Assembly (NCBI GenBank): GCA_025769875.1
Contig: JAGFNK010000064.1
Location: 62,001-126,000, forward strand
DNA from: Russula earlei
Lineage: Eukaryota > Basidiomycota > Agaricomycetes > Russulales > Russulaceae
Length of the DNA stretch: 64,000 nt
Reading direction: 5' to 3'
Part shown: positions 1 to 12,153 of the stretch, one piece after another
Layout: each line of letters opens with the position of its first letter
How positions within the stretch are numbered: the stretch's first letter is position 1
Position numbers and translations under genes: made by a program
Notes under the pieces: generated by a model
Databases searched by the model: none
The model's input: the letters and a program-made list of their open reading frames with translations, nothing else
What the model was told of the DNA's origin: nothing

Positions 1-789
1 AGCACGACTGCCCAACAGGCCGGACTGAACAAAGTAGTTCATCAATCGTCATACAAAACGGACCTGACAATAGTTCTGGAACTCTGCGATTACGTCCAGC
101 AGGAGCCGAAAGCATTGCTAAACCCCACTAGATTTCGATAATCTATAGATTTTTAGGCACATCACCGTGACGCATCCCGTTCGTTCATCTTTTATCATCG
201 CTTCATTCCCTTCACTTCACTGAGCCACTACCGCTACGATCAAGTCGCCGACACAAAGCGTCTGAAACAATAGTTGATGAGCTCCCAGAGTTGTTACAAG
301 TGAGCCGGAACTTTGTTTGGTTCTGAGGAGCAGGGGCGGCATTGTAACTCTCGCTGCCAATTTCTCTGTCCTCTCTTTCAATCTTCTTGCTTATCGGAGA
401 CCAGAGGTCCTTCTTCAGTTTGCTCTTTCTGTCTCTACGAAGAGTGACCTTGAACTTTCGTCTGCTAGTCGAGATTGGTCGCCTCCAGGCTCTTCGGTCG
501 AAGCATCGACATGTTCCATTCTCTCCACATCTTCATGAAGCAGACTGACTTCTCAGACAATACATCAACCGCAAAGCGTCAAAAATGCATCATTGTCTCA
601 ATTACACGACTAAATGGGTTGTGTGGTAGGTGAGGCAGTGATTTCGTGGCTTGTGCTCGCTACTTTATCTGGTGACTGAGTAGGCGAAGTTGGTATTAAT
701 CCTTCGATTCTGCTCCCCTTTCGTATATCCCAGGAAACAATCCTGGTTTTTAGCGTCTCACAATCTTCGCTCCATCAAGAATTTCCGTC
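1..789. other. No supported gene; flanking or upstream DNA
   Basis: The only open frame of any length here (about 73 codons at 317-538) shows no recognisable motif and has no coding partner exon. The stretch may hold the end of a neighbouring gene outside the window and the upstream region of the gene that begins near 790. Confidence 0.4.
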
Positions 790-2101
790 ATGGTTAAGCA
801 TACCGCTGAGGCCTCCGTTGTCACAGCTGGCTGCGCGTCGTCTTCTCCTTCTCGGAATCACCAGAAAGCCACCAAGCGAGCCAGAGCCAAGGATGATGTA
901 CGGAGAACCCAGAAAGGGTTCATGGTCAAATCAAAGTTGAGATCCCGTCGCCGGTCCCATGAGGGAAAGTGGTGGCGTCATAACATCTTCATCCCTGCGT
1001 CCGAGTTGTTGGTGCGTAGCTTCGCTCTATGCTTCATAGCATCGTCCTGACTACCCACTCCGCAGAACGAACTACCGGTGAGGGTACGGGAAGAGGTTGA
1101 AAGTATCAAGGGCTGTTGTCTTCCGCACTTTACCGGAACCTACTCTGGCAATCACGGTGACTCCGAGTCCGGGGTCGATAACAGCAACCTCCACAGACAT
1201 CAGCTGTTCTCTACAGACCACGCAGAGAACCTGGACCCAGAAATACGCCAGTGGCTGCCAAGGATTGTCTGCCCGGCGTTCCCCCTTAGCATCCGGTGTA
1301 AGGGTGGGTAAGTCGTTGCAGCCAATGTTACTCGAGCAGCTTACCATTCACTTTGTCAAGGAACCAGCCAGGTGACGCGATGCTACGTCACATCGAAGAT
1401 ATGTGAAGGCTTCCAGGAATGTTTCCCAGGAGAATATATGTTTCCTCGATCCAGTGATCCGAAGCCAACTCTCGACGAGTATCGATTTCTGAAGATGACC
1501 TTCGGGCAATTGGAGTTCCTGAGAAACCAGCTTCCACGAAAAGCGTGAAGTGGGACAACCCAGCCTAACCCCAGAGATGGTGGAAGGGATTCTGCACTCC
1601 TGGCGTCCGATCGTGAGGCCAGGGGTGGAGCAAGTTCTGCTCTCGGAGTTCCCACCTGTCCGCATGCCGTCGTCCTTCGGCTCTGCCAACCATGACTCGG
1701 CCGAGCTAGGACACGGCGGTATGTTGCGATATTGCGACGCACACCTCAACACAAACTCGCTTAGCGCAACCGTTGTCGATGAGCATATGGAGGACGAGCC
1801 AGACTTGGTTTATCCAGAACTCTATCTTCCCCCTCGACTCCTTTCCCAGACTGGCGATCCAGCATATATCGCTGCCGCGGTTGCAGCGCACGAACCAATG
1901 ATGGAGGAAGAAACGTCACCGCTTGTCCACGTACCATTCCCTCCGGATACCCCTCAAACTTGTCTTGAAGGGGCTGTGCCGATGGATGAGTGCGATTTGG
2001 GGCTCTTCACGCCGGGAGAGGAAGTCAATTGCCGATGGCAAGGATTTCACGCCCAACTTCAAGAGATGGTCGTCGCACGGAGCAACCAATATTTCGATTG
2101 A
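790..2101 (+). CDS. Hypothetical multi-exon protein, unrecognised
   Basis: I do not recognise this gene. Three coding-like blocks lie in the same direction. The first (790-1014) starts at ATG, is rich in Lys/Arg, contains the stretch EGKWWRHNIFIP, and ends at a good donor (GTGCGT) with an acceptor (CTCCGCAG) at about 1066. The second (about 1428-1548) begins after TTTCCCAG and reads with a patch containing DEYRFLKMTFGQLEFL. The third (about 1550-2101) is acidic and ends with a stop at 2099-2101. The joins between blocks 1 and 2 and between blocks 2 and 3 are unresolved; the last one looks like a very short intron or a frame break. The basic N-terminus and acidic C-terminus could suit a nuclear protein, but that is only a guess. 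Confidence 0.4.
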
Positions 2102-2343
2102 GACCACGCTTGATCTCTCAGTAACCACATTCGTGTAGCTCGTGTAGTATGACTGGGTCATGTATATGTTTTGGCTGGAGTGAGTCGTTGAGATAAGGAA
2201 GAGGCGTGACTTGCGTGTCTAATCGCGGAGTATGCGTGGGCCTCACTTGCAACACAACCAACACAACGGCACCGTCATGGCCACTTCCTCCCGTCATTGT
2301 TAGACAAGTAGATTCTCCTATGCGAACCGTATAGTCTCCCGCA

Positions 2344-4680
2344 ATGTCCTTTTCGTTTCAGTGGCCCCGCTTCTCGGACCAATTCCATGCTCACGCTATC
2401 GAAATGCTCAATGCCGCTCTCAATAAGGGCCCCAAACCACCAGTCATGGCAGATAAGATCGAGGTTGTAGAACTAGAGATGGGTACCCAGGTATGTCTGC
2501 CTGTCTCTGCAGCACTACTCTACCTACTCATCGCCTACTTGGGGTCGCGTGCAAGCCCCCCGAACTCGAAATTCGCGACATCGGCGACCTCACCATGGAG
2601 CAATTTCGCGGAATTTTTCGTCTCACCTACACGGGCGACGCTTACATTGTCCTGAGGACTAAAGTCCAAGTATGTGTTATCCCATGCTTCAGATCTGCAA
2701 TTACCCCATCTCCTCCCCTCCCCTCCCCTCCCACGACTGTTCGTTCCTGTCGACAACAGTCCTTTCCGTTACGAGCTGTTCAATGATTGTCAAAGAGGAC
2801 AATTGGGTTGCGTCAATGTTTTGGGGTTCCTAATCACTTCCTTGCCTTGGCCTTTTAATTTCCTGCACGCCCAGAAAGCGTGTGGCCAAGGGTTTTATCA
2901 TGTCGAGGAAGGATCGTCTTTACTAACATCGTCATAGGCGAATCCCCTGAATCACAAACAACCCGACATTCACCTCATGACAGGCTCTCGCGGAATGTTG
3001 GCAGCGAAGCAAGCCCTTGTGGTGCCCATGCTTCTGCGCCTTTCCCACTTTCGCCTCTCCTCTTATGTCGTTCTCGTCGTTTCAAAACAAAAAGGAATTA
3101 CTCTGGTATTCAAGACAGACCCACTTCAGAACGTAGACATCAACAGCACATTTGATTCCATAGCTGTGATTCAATCCTTCATCCAGCGCGAGATTGAGGG
3201 GCAACTCCGCCAGATGTTCCGCGAAGATCTCCCAGGAATCATTCATCGGCTAAGCCAGCAGTGGGTGAACGCCAAGGTTGAGGCTCCTTATCTTGCGAAG
3301 ATTTCACCGCCGTCGCCTTCGTCTTTACCCGTGACCATGATAATGTCCGCGCCAGATCTCCGTACTCTCCACCGTTACCCTCGGTCCAATGGCAGGCCGC
3401 CATCAGTCGCTCAATCAATGGCATCTGGAATGCGACCACTCTATCCCCGTGTAAGGACCTCATCAGGGCCATCTGTTACGAGCACGACCCAATCCAGAAC
3501 CACCCGCCGTTCGGAGTCGGCCGAACCCATACCCTCCCCAGATCCGCCAGACAGTACATTTCCTGAGATTGAGAATTTCGACCCGACCTACGGCTTGCGG
3601 CCTGAGGGTCTTCCCACGAAATCTGTCTTTCGCTCGTTCGGACGCCTCTTCGCAAATCCTAGTCGCGGGCTCGCAGATCTCGCGGAAGAAAATTATGACG
3701 AAGACGACGATGCTGTCGACGAAGAGGGCACGACGTACGACATGATTGATTGGCAAGATACTGTCCCGGGCTTCACCCCTGAACCATCCGTGCTTGGTGA
3801 TAGCCAGGCAGGGACGAGCACGGGCGTCGAATATGAAACGGTGCCGGCCGTTGGTGGCGGCACAGTGACGCGCCCACGCGTTTTCCATGCGCACTCGCAG
3901 GTTCACCCAATGGCCCTCCAGTCGACGAGTCGACCCTCGACATCTCGCCTCACACATGCTGCCTTAGCGCAACTGCCCAGTGCGGACCTCCCGCGCCGCC
4001 CGCACTCGCTCTACAACCCATACTTTCCCTCATTGGAGGTTGACCAGCTCGTGCGCGCCCCAAGCTTGTATTCATACCGGCACTACCACGAACCACCCGA
4101 TGTGCCAACACCCCCATTGTACCACTCACCCCCGCGCCGCACCCGGTCACCGTCTAGCCTTCACACACACGAATCAAGCTCGCGCACACAGACTCACTCA
4201 GTACCGACACCGCCCTCTACCGAACACCTCCTGCCTGCCTCACGTGAGCGCATCCGGCGCGGATCTATCTCAAGTAGTATGAGCATTAGCGCCGCCACTG
4301 GCACCGACACTGACGCACGCATCATACTGCGTCCTACGCTCCACAGCGCGCTCTCTACCCTTGCCACCCTCGCACACACTAACCACACCCTTTCGCCATA
4401 TACTCGTTCCCCATCCCACTTTACCGTGCGCTCCGGCCCGCGTCGTCCTCCTCCTGCGACGCCACACGCTCCACCCCGCGCACGCAGGCGTCGCACACAC
4501 GTGCTGGGGGGAGCTGCCGCCAAGGGGAAGGCACGGGAGGGCGAAGAGACGCATGGGAAAGTAGGGGCGAACGAGGACTGGGGTGAAGCCGTCTCGCCGT
4601 CGCGGAGCGAGTTTGACGTGGAAGACATGGACCGGTATTTTCGCATGCGCGACGAGCTCGCATCTGTCGTCGGGATCTGA
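2344..4680 (+). CDS. MDM34: Mdm34, ERMES complex subunit (SMP domain)
   Basis: Mdm34 is the mitochondrial outer-membrane subunit of ERMES, the tether that joins mitochondria to the ER and moves phospholipids between them. Three exons join cleanly: 2344-2490, 2556-2669 and 2938-4680, giving about 667 residues. The N-terminal 200 residues are the lipid-binding SMP domain and carry very conserved family stretches, including MSFSFQWPRFSDQF at the start, PPELEIRDIGDL at the start of exon 2, VVPMLLRLSHFRLSSYVV, and REIEGQLRQMFREDLPGI. The remaining 450 residues are a low-complexity tail rich in Ser/Pro/Arg/His, with a short acidic run near genomic 3,700, as is usual in basidiomycete homologues. The start is fixed by the conserved N-terminus. 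Both introns (65 and 268 bp) have GT-AG ends. The second is unusually long for this window and holds a run of CTCCC repeats. Confidence 0.95.
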
Positions 4681-5239
4681 GTCTGCGTCTGTCCCGGGGA
4701 CGGGGTCTGCGTCGTTGGTGTACGGACTCCGGCACGGGCACGGACGAGCACAATCGCACCTTCACGTTCCGGAAAGCGCCGAATCGTCGTCGCGACGACG
4801 GCAGGCATATCCTCACCGCGAGTAGAGTGGCCACTGCGATGTCTTGCGCTTCTAGTTCCTCGGTCTTTATTTGATTATGTCTCTTGACGTTCGGCTATGG
4901 GTGCACATATAGCACCACTTAATGTCCCCCTCTCAATCCTCACGTTTTGTTCCGTAACAACATTTATGTTGACCGCGCTGAGGCCATTCGGGATACGTGT
5001 AATCTCCACAAGTGACCACACATCTCTCTCTCGTGATCACCACTCATAGTCGAGGAGCGCGGTCGTGGTTACCTGCAGCACCTTGTTTGGCGCGCCAGGG
5101 TAAGTTTGAGCTCAGTGCAAACTGGATCTGCATGTGAAAGGGTACGTCAAAGCTACAGGGAAGGACAACGGAGACCGATGGCGTCGAGGGAACCGAATTG
5201 TTGGCTTGCATATACAGTACAGTACATCTTACCGACAAC
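4681..5239. other. Intergenic region between convergent genes
   Basis: MDM34 ends on the left and the first P450 gene ends on the right, so this stretch should hold the two 3' UTRs. Nothing else is visible in it. Confidence 0.6.
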
Positions 5240-7299
5240 CTATTTCTGGCGTTTTCTGAACAACACAGTGGTATTTCCCGTGATGCGAGTAATGCCAACG
5301 CCACGGTCGGGCGGTACCCCTTTGCCCTCTTCGAACTTCACGTCATACTCCGCGAGTATATGAGCGAACAACGCCTTGATTTCGTAGGCCGCAAGGAACC
5401 GCCCAGGACTGTCACGGGAGGTGTCAGCGACCGCATTACGGAACGAGGGGGCGGTAGCTGGCGTGACTCACCACGAGTGTCGCCCAAACCCGAAAGCCAA
5501 CAGCTCGGAGGAGGCGGTGGACATCTGGTGCTTCGACAACACGGCGTCGCCCTCGCTGTCGCGGAGCTTCGAGAACCGAAAGCCGTCAAATTCTTCGGCG
5601 TTCGGGTATATGCCTTCGTCTCTGTGAACCGGACCGACTGGAAGGGAGACGAGTGTACCCGCTGGGAGGGTCACGCCATTGGAAAACGTGAAAGGACGCA
5701 AGGCTAAACGAGATACCCCCACTGGGCGGGAACGGAAAGAATCAGGTTACCGATACACGCGGGAAAGCGGCCGACTGACGGATGAAGAGACCGTTCAATC
5801 GTTGGGTCTCCCGAACAAAGCTGTCGATCTTCGTCATCTTGTCCATTCCGGCCTTGGTCCAGCCCTCTTTTGCTACCACTGCTTCGACCTCTTGGCGAAG
5901 GGGTTCGACGTATTCTGGGTGTGCTAGAAGGCGATACAAGACCTGCGTGAACGTCTGTAGGTCGTATGAATAGGAAGGCACTGTGGAGAGTAAAGGTCGT
6001 GCTTACAATAGATGTTGTGTGAATAGATGCGAAATTGACCAAGAGCAATCGCCGAGCTAGACCTTCGAGTGACCTCTCTACTCCTTTGGCTTCGTCCATG
6101 AGCCACATAAGCATATCAGACTGTGCCCCTGTTGCATAAGGTAAACACGAATCAAAAGCGACAAAGACGAACGGGAGGGTCATCCCAGGTCTCCCCGAGT
6201 TGTTCCATCTTCGCGAAACGCTCCTCAACGATTGGTCTGATGAACTCCTTTGTCTGTCTGATCTGGGATGGAAGTTTGGAGATAATTCGCGGGACCAGCC
6301 TGAGTATCTTTGTCAATAGAACAAAGAAAGACAGAAGTGGATGAAGCGCACGGTTTGAGAAACTCTGGAAACATCCGAGTAATGATGGCCGTTTTCATGA
6401 GATTTGTGGCGAAACTCGCAGCTATCGCCTGATAGTCATGATTCCGACCTATTAGGTGTCAGCACAAGTCGCTGGCGGAACCGGGGAAGACAGCACACAT
6501 AGAGGAGCGCCGACAAATACCCGGCTCGAGGTGCGACAAATCAGACGTTGAAGGGTCGGCATGACTGGATATCTTGACCCAGTCTGGCGCACCAGACATG
6601 AGCTTTCGAGCCCTTCGTGAAGCACGACACATACCTTCGCCGATCGGGATGCATTCGCTCAAAGCACCCACGAGTTCATCGTGAACGAGGTCGAAGGTGG
6701 CGGTGGTGTTCCGCGCCAGTTTCGAACGGATGACGCCCCTGTGATAAGGGTCCTCGATGTTCAGGACGCTGAAGGTGTATTTCGTCTGAAAAAACTGAAA
6801 CGGGCCATGATGCGCGTTGGATCAAGCTGGGGGTTGCGCGGGCACACACACACACACACACACCTCCGCGAGTGGCTCGTCGTTGGACAAGACGTCATCC
6901 GGCGCCTTCCTCACGTCATCGATGAGTTCAATGCTCGCAGGGACCACCACCCATCGCCGGAACATGGGCAATTTGAACAGGCCGGGCTTCGTCTGATTCG
7001 TACCCGCTTCAGCTCGTGCTGGCGAATAGGTACGGGTCATTACCTTCTCATACCCCTCTTTGAGAATGCGAGGCCCATCGAGGAAGGTAAAGCGGAAAGC
7101 GGACAAGTATGAGAGAACGGGATCGGAAAATCCTACGGTGGGAATGCCATCGAGCTAGGCGGTCCGATCGATAAGCGTCAAGGGGGAGGAGGAAGGGACT
7201 AACGGGAGAGCCGACGCGTCTGTACCAGGTGGTGAACAATGAAACGAGGATTACGAGTACTGCAATGAACGGCACGCCCGGTGTAGACTCGTTGGTCAT
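5240..7299 (-). CDS. Cytochrome P450 monooxygenase, copy 1
   Basis: This is a membrane-anchored, haem-thiolate monooxygenase expected to act at the ER on a small lipophilic substrate. The start at 7299 gives MTNESTPGVPF followed by a hydrophobic anchor and Trp-Tyr-Arg-Arg. In order, the gene then shows SAFRFTFLDGP, an I-helix-like VNFASIHTTS, the ExxR motif as ETQR, FDGFRFSK as the PERF region, and the haem site FGFGRHSCPGRF. The haem-ligand codon TGT is split by an intron (TG, then T). The tail ends in a stop at 5240-5242. The gene has many short introns, which I did not all resolve. Its overall pattern resembles the fungal ent-kaurene-oxidase-like P450s; the substrate is unknown. It lies 138 bp downstream of a close paralogue in the same orientation, so the pair is a recent tandem duplication. 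Confidence 0.88.
6843..6863. repeat. (CA)n microsatellite forming a splice donor
   Basis: About ten CA units on the plus strand. Read on the minus strand, the GT run starts directly after the exon end GCGGAG of P450 copy 1, so the intron's donor is the first GT of the repeat. The paralogue has an ordinary GTGCGT donor at the same place. Confidence 0.85.
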
Positions 7300-7437
7300 G
7301 ACTGTGTTCAGTCACTTCAGTGTGCTGGCAACGGTGGCAACGGCGTTCGACCTTTTGGCCTCGCCTGAGCCGCCTTACCTGTGTCGTACAGGGACCACGT
7401 GTACCATTGGTTATAGTCTGTTATTACACAGGATATC

Positions 7438-9514
7438 CTACTTCTGACGTCTCCTGAACAAGACATTCGCATCTCCTGGGAAACGAGACAGGCCGGTACC
7501 ATGCTCTCGTGGGATACCTTTTCCCTCCTCGAATTTCATGTCATACGTTACCAGGAAATGGCCAAGCAACGCCTTCATTTCGTAGGCCGCAAGGAAACGC
7601 CCAGGACTGTTACGGCGGTGTCGAGGATCGCATTACGAACGAGATGAGATGCAAAACTCACCACGCGTGCCGCCCAAATCCGAACGCCAACAGTTCGACG
7701 GACGTGGTGAATATCTGGTGCTTGGACACCGTGCCAGCGCTTTCCTTCTCACGGAGCTTCGAGAACCGGAAGCCGTCGAATTCTTCGGCATTCGGGTACA
7801 GTTCTTCATCCGTGTGGACCGAACGGAAGGGAAGCGACACGAATGTACCCGCGGGGATGGTCACCCCATTGGAAAATGTGAAAGGACGCAAGGCCACGCG
7901 AGATACCCCCACTTGACGAAAAGGGATCAGTTACTGACGTTCAAAGGAAAGGCGTTTAGCGAACAGATTTCTAAACCGTCCATCCGTTGCGTCTCCCGAA
8001 TAAAGCTGTCAACCTTCGTCATCTTGTCCATCCCGGCTTTAGTCCAGCCTTCCTCTGCGACAACTGCTTCGACCTCTTGGCGAAGGGGTTCAATGTGTTC
8101 CGGGTGGGCCAGAAGGCGGTACAGGACTTGTGTGAACGTCTGCGGGACGTGTGATTAGGAACTCATTGCGGAGAGCAAACGATGCGATACAACTTACGAA
8201 AGAAATCATATGGACACTTAGAAAGTTGACCAAGACCATTCGGCGGGCCAGACCATCGGCTGATCTCTCTACTCCTTTAGCTTCGTTCATGAGCCACATC
8301 AATATATCACTCTGTGCGCCTATTGCATTAAAAAAAAAAATACAACCACAAGAACGACGAAGCGTGACCCACGAACCGGAGGGTCGTCCCATGTGTCCCC
8401 TAATTCGTCCATTTTCGCCAAACGCTCCTCGACAATAGGTCTGATTAACTCCTTTGCCTGTCTAATCTGAGATGGAAGCTTGGAGATAATTCGCGGGACT
8501 ATCCTATTCACCCTTTCACTGAAATGATTAAACACAAAAGTAGAGGGGGGCTCACGGCTTGAGAGGGTGTGGGATCATCTGGACAAGATTCGCCATTTTA
8601 GCGACATTCATCGCGGCAGTCAAAGCCAAAGTCTGATAATCGGGATTCCTGCCTATCGAGCGTCAGCACAGGTCGCTGGCCCGAGTTAAACTGAGGAAGG
8701 ACCACACACATAGAGGGGCACCAACAAATACCCGATTCGAGATGCGACAGACCAGACGTTGAACGATGGGTATGATAGATAACTTTACCCACTCTACGCT
8801 AGACATGAAGTATCGCATCCTTCGAAAGTACAACACGTACCTTCGCTGATCGGGATGAAGTCTCTCAAAGCGCAAACGAGCTCATCATGAACTTGGTCGA
8901 ACAGAACCGCGGTGTTCCGCGACAGCTTGGAACGAAGGACAGCTCTGTGATAAGTGTCTTGCATGTTCAGATATTCGAGGGTGTATTTGGTCTGAATGAT
9001 CTGATACGGCCATGGTTCCAGGGGGTAGAACCAGTTACAGGGCGGTACGCACCTCCGCGAGCGGTACGAGATTGGACAAGACATCATCTGGTGCCTTCCT
9101 CACGTCCTCGATCAGTTTAACATTCGAGAGCACTACGACCCATCGCCGAAACATCGCAAACTTGAATAGACCCAGTTTTGTCTGGTTCGCGATGGCCTCA
9201 GCTCGTTGCAGGCGAATACATCATCTGGCTGCAATCACCTTGGCATACCCTTCTTTGAGCATGGAAGGGCCATCTAGGAACGTAAAGCGGAAAGCGGACA
9301 AGTATGAGAGAAGAGGATCGGAAAATCCTTCTGTGGGAATAGCGTCAAGCTAAGGTGGATCCAATCGGTCGATAAGCGGCAGGGAAGGAACACAAGAGAG
9401 CGACATGGGACTAACGAAGGGATCGGCTCGTCTGTGCCAGATAATGTATAAGGAAATGAGAATTATGAACCCTGCTGCGATGAAAGGCACTCTGGGCGTA
9501 GACTCGTCGGTCAT
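7438..9514 (-). CDS. Cytochrome P450 monooxygenase, copy 2
   Basis: A second P450 with the same domain order and intron positions as its neighbour. It starts at 9514 (MTDESTPRVPF plus a hydrophobic anchor ending WHRR). It carries a matching J/K region, a PERF-like FDGFRFSK, and the haem site FGFGRHAC-PGRF, again split inside the cysteine codon. It ends in RRRQK at a stop at 7438-7440. The two copies share most of their sequence, for example NAEEFDGFRFSKLR in both, but the last 25 residues have diverged. Their substrates cannot be told from the sequence. No terpene cyclase, polyketide synthase or other pathway gene sits beside the pair, so this is not an obvious biosynthetic cluster. Confidence 0.88.
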
Positions 9515-9924
9515 TTGTGTAAAAAAAAAAGTGGGCTTGTGGTGCCCTCGGGGTAACAAAAACCGGCCATTTATGAGTCCCTGGCCCCAATGGCAGTCCA
9601 CTGATACGGGGATCAATCCATGGGAGCTTGATCGAGTAGGGTCCCATCCCCTGCGGAGAAGAACAGCCCTCCAACCCCATCTGGTTCGGGGCAGACTATT
9701 TGCAATGGGAGCGCACTTTCAGGACAGTGAAGTCCTCCATCAAACCCTTCTGAAACACCGTTTTGGCATCTACGTTGAACACACGGCTGGCTGTCCGTGT
9801 TACTACTGCATTGGGTTACATGGCAAGTGTTGTGGTCCATCATGCTACCCTACACTGCACTCGGCTATCTGTATCCGCCCCCACAATGTTAATCAAAAGG
9901 GTTGGGGCTTTTGGCAGGGGTAAC

Positions 9925-10152
9925 TCAGCTATCGAGGATGGTCATGATGGCTCGAGAGACATTGATGGCGCGTCCTTCGAGTTGCGATGCTGGAGCGGAG
10001 ATGTCCAGGGAGAGGTATTTGCATTCGTCTCCGTGATGTGTCCAGGGTGCGTACCTGAACTTCGCAGACTTACCAGCCGGGTCTGTGGCGTACAGGACGG
10101 GGACTAAATACCGGACGTCGTCGGAGCTCTGGATCACGTCTGAAACTTCCAA
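9925..10152 (-). CDS. Possible small unknown gene or exon
   Basis: A minus-strand open frame reads LEVSDVIQSSDDVRYLVPVLYATDP and continues to a stop at 9925. It looks more protein-like than chance. A donor GTAAGT occurs inside it, after the codons for Asp-Pro-Ala, and several short-intron models are possible. It would be transcribed divergently from eIF3i. I do not recognise the protein, could not find a firm start, and would not be surprised if it is a remnant. The remainder of 9515-10352 holds no other supported feature. Confidence 0.3.
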   Translation of the reverse strand: MEVSDVIQSSDDVRYLVPVLYATDPAGKSAKFRYAPWTHHGDECKYLSLDISAPASQLEGRAINVSRAIMTILDS

Positions 10153-10352
10153 GTTGGGGACGTCGAGCGGGATTCATGCATTACGGGGTAAAATTGGAGC
10201 TCTATTTTCTCATTGTGAGACCGTGGCACTCGCCATCGTGGAATCTGCAGATAAACCTGGCGAGGATGTCGCTGTCGTCAGAATAATGTTTTGGCGAGCG
10301 AGTCCTCTTGCAATTAGTAGCACACAGCGAGCGGCGTTCGTTCCTCTGTGAG

Positions 10353-11890
10353 ATGATGAGGTGGGCGAGTCACATCATCAGTAAAAAGGGCGGCGAGAGA
10401 CCCTGTCTTGCCAGCCACCTTTTTGTTTGCATTCGAATATGGCACGTATCGAATCTCTCTCTCTCTTCTTCCAATTCTCAAGCTGATCTCTCTCATAATC
10501 ATAAGAGACCGATTCTCCTTCAAGGTTAGTGTTTCCTCTCCTTGCCATATACACCCTTTTTTTTTCATCCTCGTGCAGGACACGAGCGGTCCCTCACACA
10601 AATAAAATTCAATCAAGAGGGCGACCTACTTTTTTCCTGCTCCAAAGACCACATCATCAACGTCTGGTTTTCTCACAATGGAGAGCGTCTCGGGACCTAC
10701 CACGGTCACAACGGGACGGTTTGGACAATAGACGTCGACGGTGCGTGTGCAACCCCCCCACCACCGCCTCCCGCCCAACTACTCATCCCCCGGCACTCAC
10801 GCACAGCACAATCGCGATTCCTCATCTCGGGCTCAGCGGACAACGAGATGCGGCTCTGGGACGTGCAGACGGGCAAGTGTCTGTTCGTATGGGAGTTCCC
10901 GACGGCCGTCAAGCGGGTCACCTTCTCCGACGACGACGATCAAGTCGTGTGCATCACCGAGCAGCGCATGGGCTATCAGGGTGCCATTCGGATATTCCAC
11001 ATCAACCGCGACGGCGACGGTACGCAGCGTACGTGAGCGATCCCTCCCCACCGTACCGCATCTTCCGTCCTTCCGTGCTACACACATCCGTCCGCCCCCT
11101 TCTCCCTTCCTGACCCTTCTCCACCCTTCGCCTTGCCTCCGCAGAGTCTCTCGAGCCCGTGTCGATGTTCCACCCGATCGGGAGCAAGGCGACCGTTTGC
11201 GCGTTCCCGTACATGCCTGGCTTGATCCTGACAGGTCACGAGTCGGGTAAGATCGCGCTCTTCGACGCGCGCTCGGGCGAGGAGGTGCTTTCGAACGAGC
11301 GCGCCCACCTGGACGTCGTGACCGACCTGCAGCTGTCCGCCGACCGCTCGTACTTCATCACGAGCAGCAAGGACAAAACGGCGCGCATACACGACGCCAA
11401 GACCCTGACCGTGCTCAAGACGTTCCAGACCGAGACGCCGCTCAATAGCGCCGCGCTCGCGCCGAACATGCCCTACGTGCGTGCGCCGCAATTCCGATTC
11501 TGTCTCGGTTCTCGGCGTGGTGCCTGTCACGATATTGACGTCCTCCCCTCGAAAGGTCCTCCTGGGTGGCGGTCAGGAAGCCATGAGCGTCACGACGACG
11601 TCGCTGCGACAAGGCAAGTTCGAAGCGCGCTTCTGGCATCGCGTCTTCGAAGAGGAGGTCGGGCGCGTCAAGGGACACTTCGGTCCGTTGAACACGTACG
11701 TCAAGCTTCGTTTGCCTTTGTCCCGCTTTTGATGGCCCTCCTTGCCTCGCCGGGTCGGACCAGTATTGCCGTGCATCCTGCGGGGACTGCGTATGCGTCC
11801 GGAGGGGAGGATGGTTTCGTTCGTGTGCACCACTTTGACGAAAGCTACTTCAAGGCACGGCCATACGGCGAAGTAGAGATCCTCGATTAG
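10353..11890 (+). CDS. TIF34: eIF3 subunit I (WD40), Tif34
   Basis: eIF3i is a WD40 beta-propeller subunit of translation initiation factor 3 in the cytosol. My exon model is 10353 or 10356-10360, 10508-10524, 10579-10740, 10807-11028, 11145-11476, 11556-11695 and 11764-11890, giving about 334 residues, the usual size. Every junction keeps phase. Family hallmarks include the N-terminus [58 protein letters not shown] and [14 protein letters not shown]. No ATG lies directly before the conserved RPILLQ in exon 2. It is recovered only by splicing ATGAG (10356-10360, followed by GTGGGC) to an acceptor ending at 10507. An ATG just upstream would add one extra Met. Confidence 0.92.
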
Positions 11891-11946
11891 AATCTTCATG
11901 TTGATGATCAGGACGTGTGGTTGTACGATACGTACTGTATCGCTCA

Positions 11947-11961
11947 ATATATATATATATT
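11947..11961. repeat. (AT)n microsatellite
   Basis: A short run of AT units in the 3' flank of eIF3i, between its stop and the convergent secreted-protein gene. Confidence 0.8.
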
Positions 11962-12153
11962 GAATCTATAAAGTGGCGGATTTGCACCGTACCCATATAA
12001 AGAAGGGGGGAAGCGGTTAATAGATGAGTATCTAAGGTTAGAATTACACGAAAAATGACAGGATAGAGCAGCGTCAGGGTCATAGATATGGTCGTCGATA
12101 ATTGAATGAGGTCCTCATAGTCCACGTGGGAAGGAAACAAAGCGGAGAAAGGA

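Noticed and set aside
1348..1752. Minus-strand frames opposite the first gene
   Set aside because: No motif, and they overlap better-supported plus-strand coding blocks.
4194..4808. Long minus-strand frame opposite MDM34
   Set aside because: It mirrors the low-complexity Ser/Pro/Arg tail of MDM34 and shows no motif.
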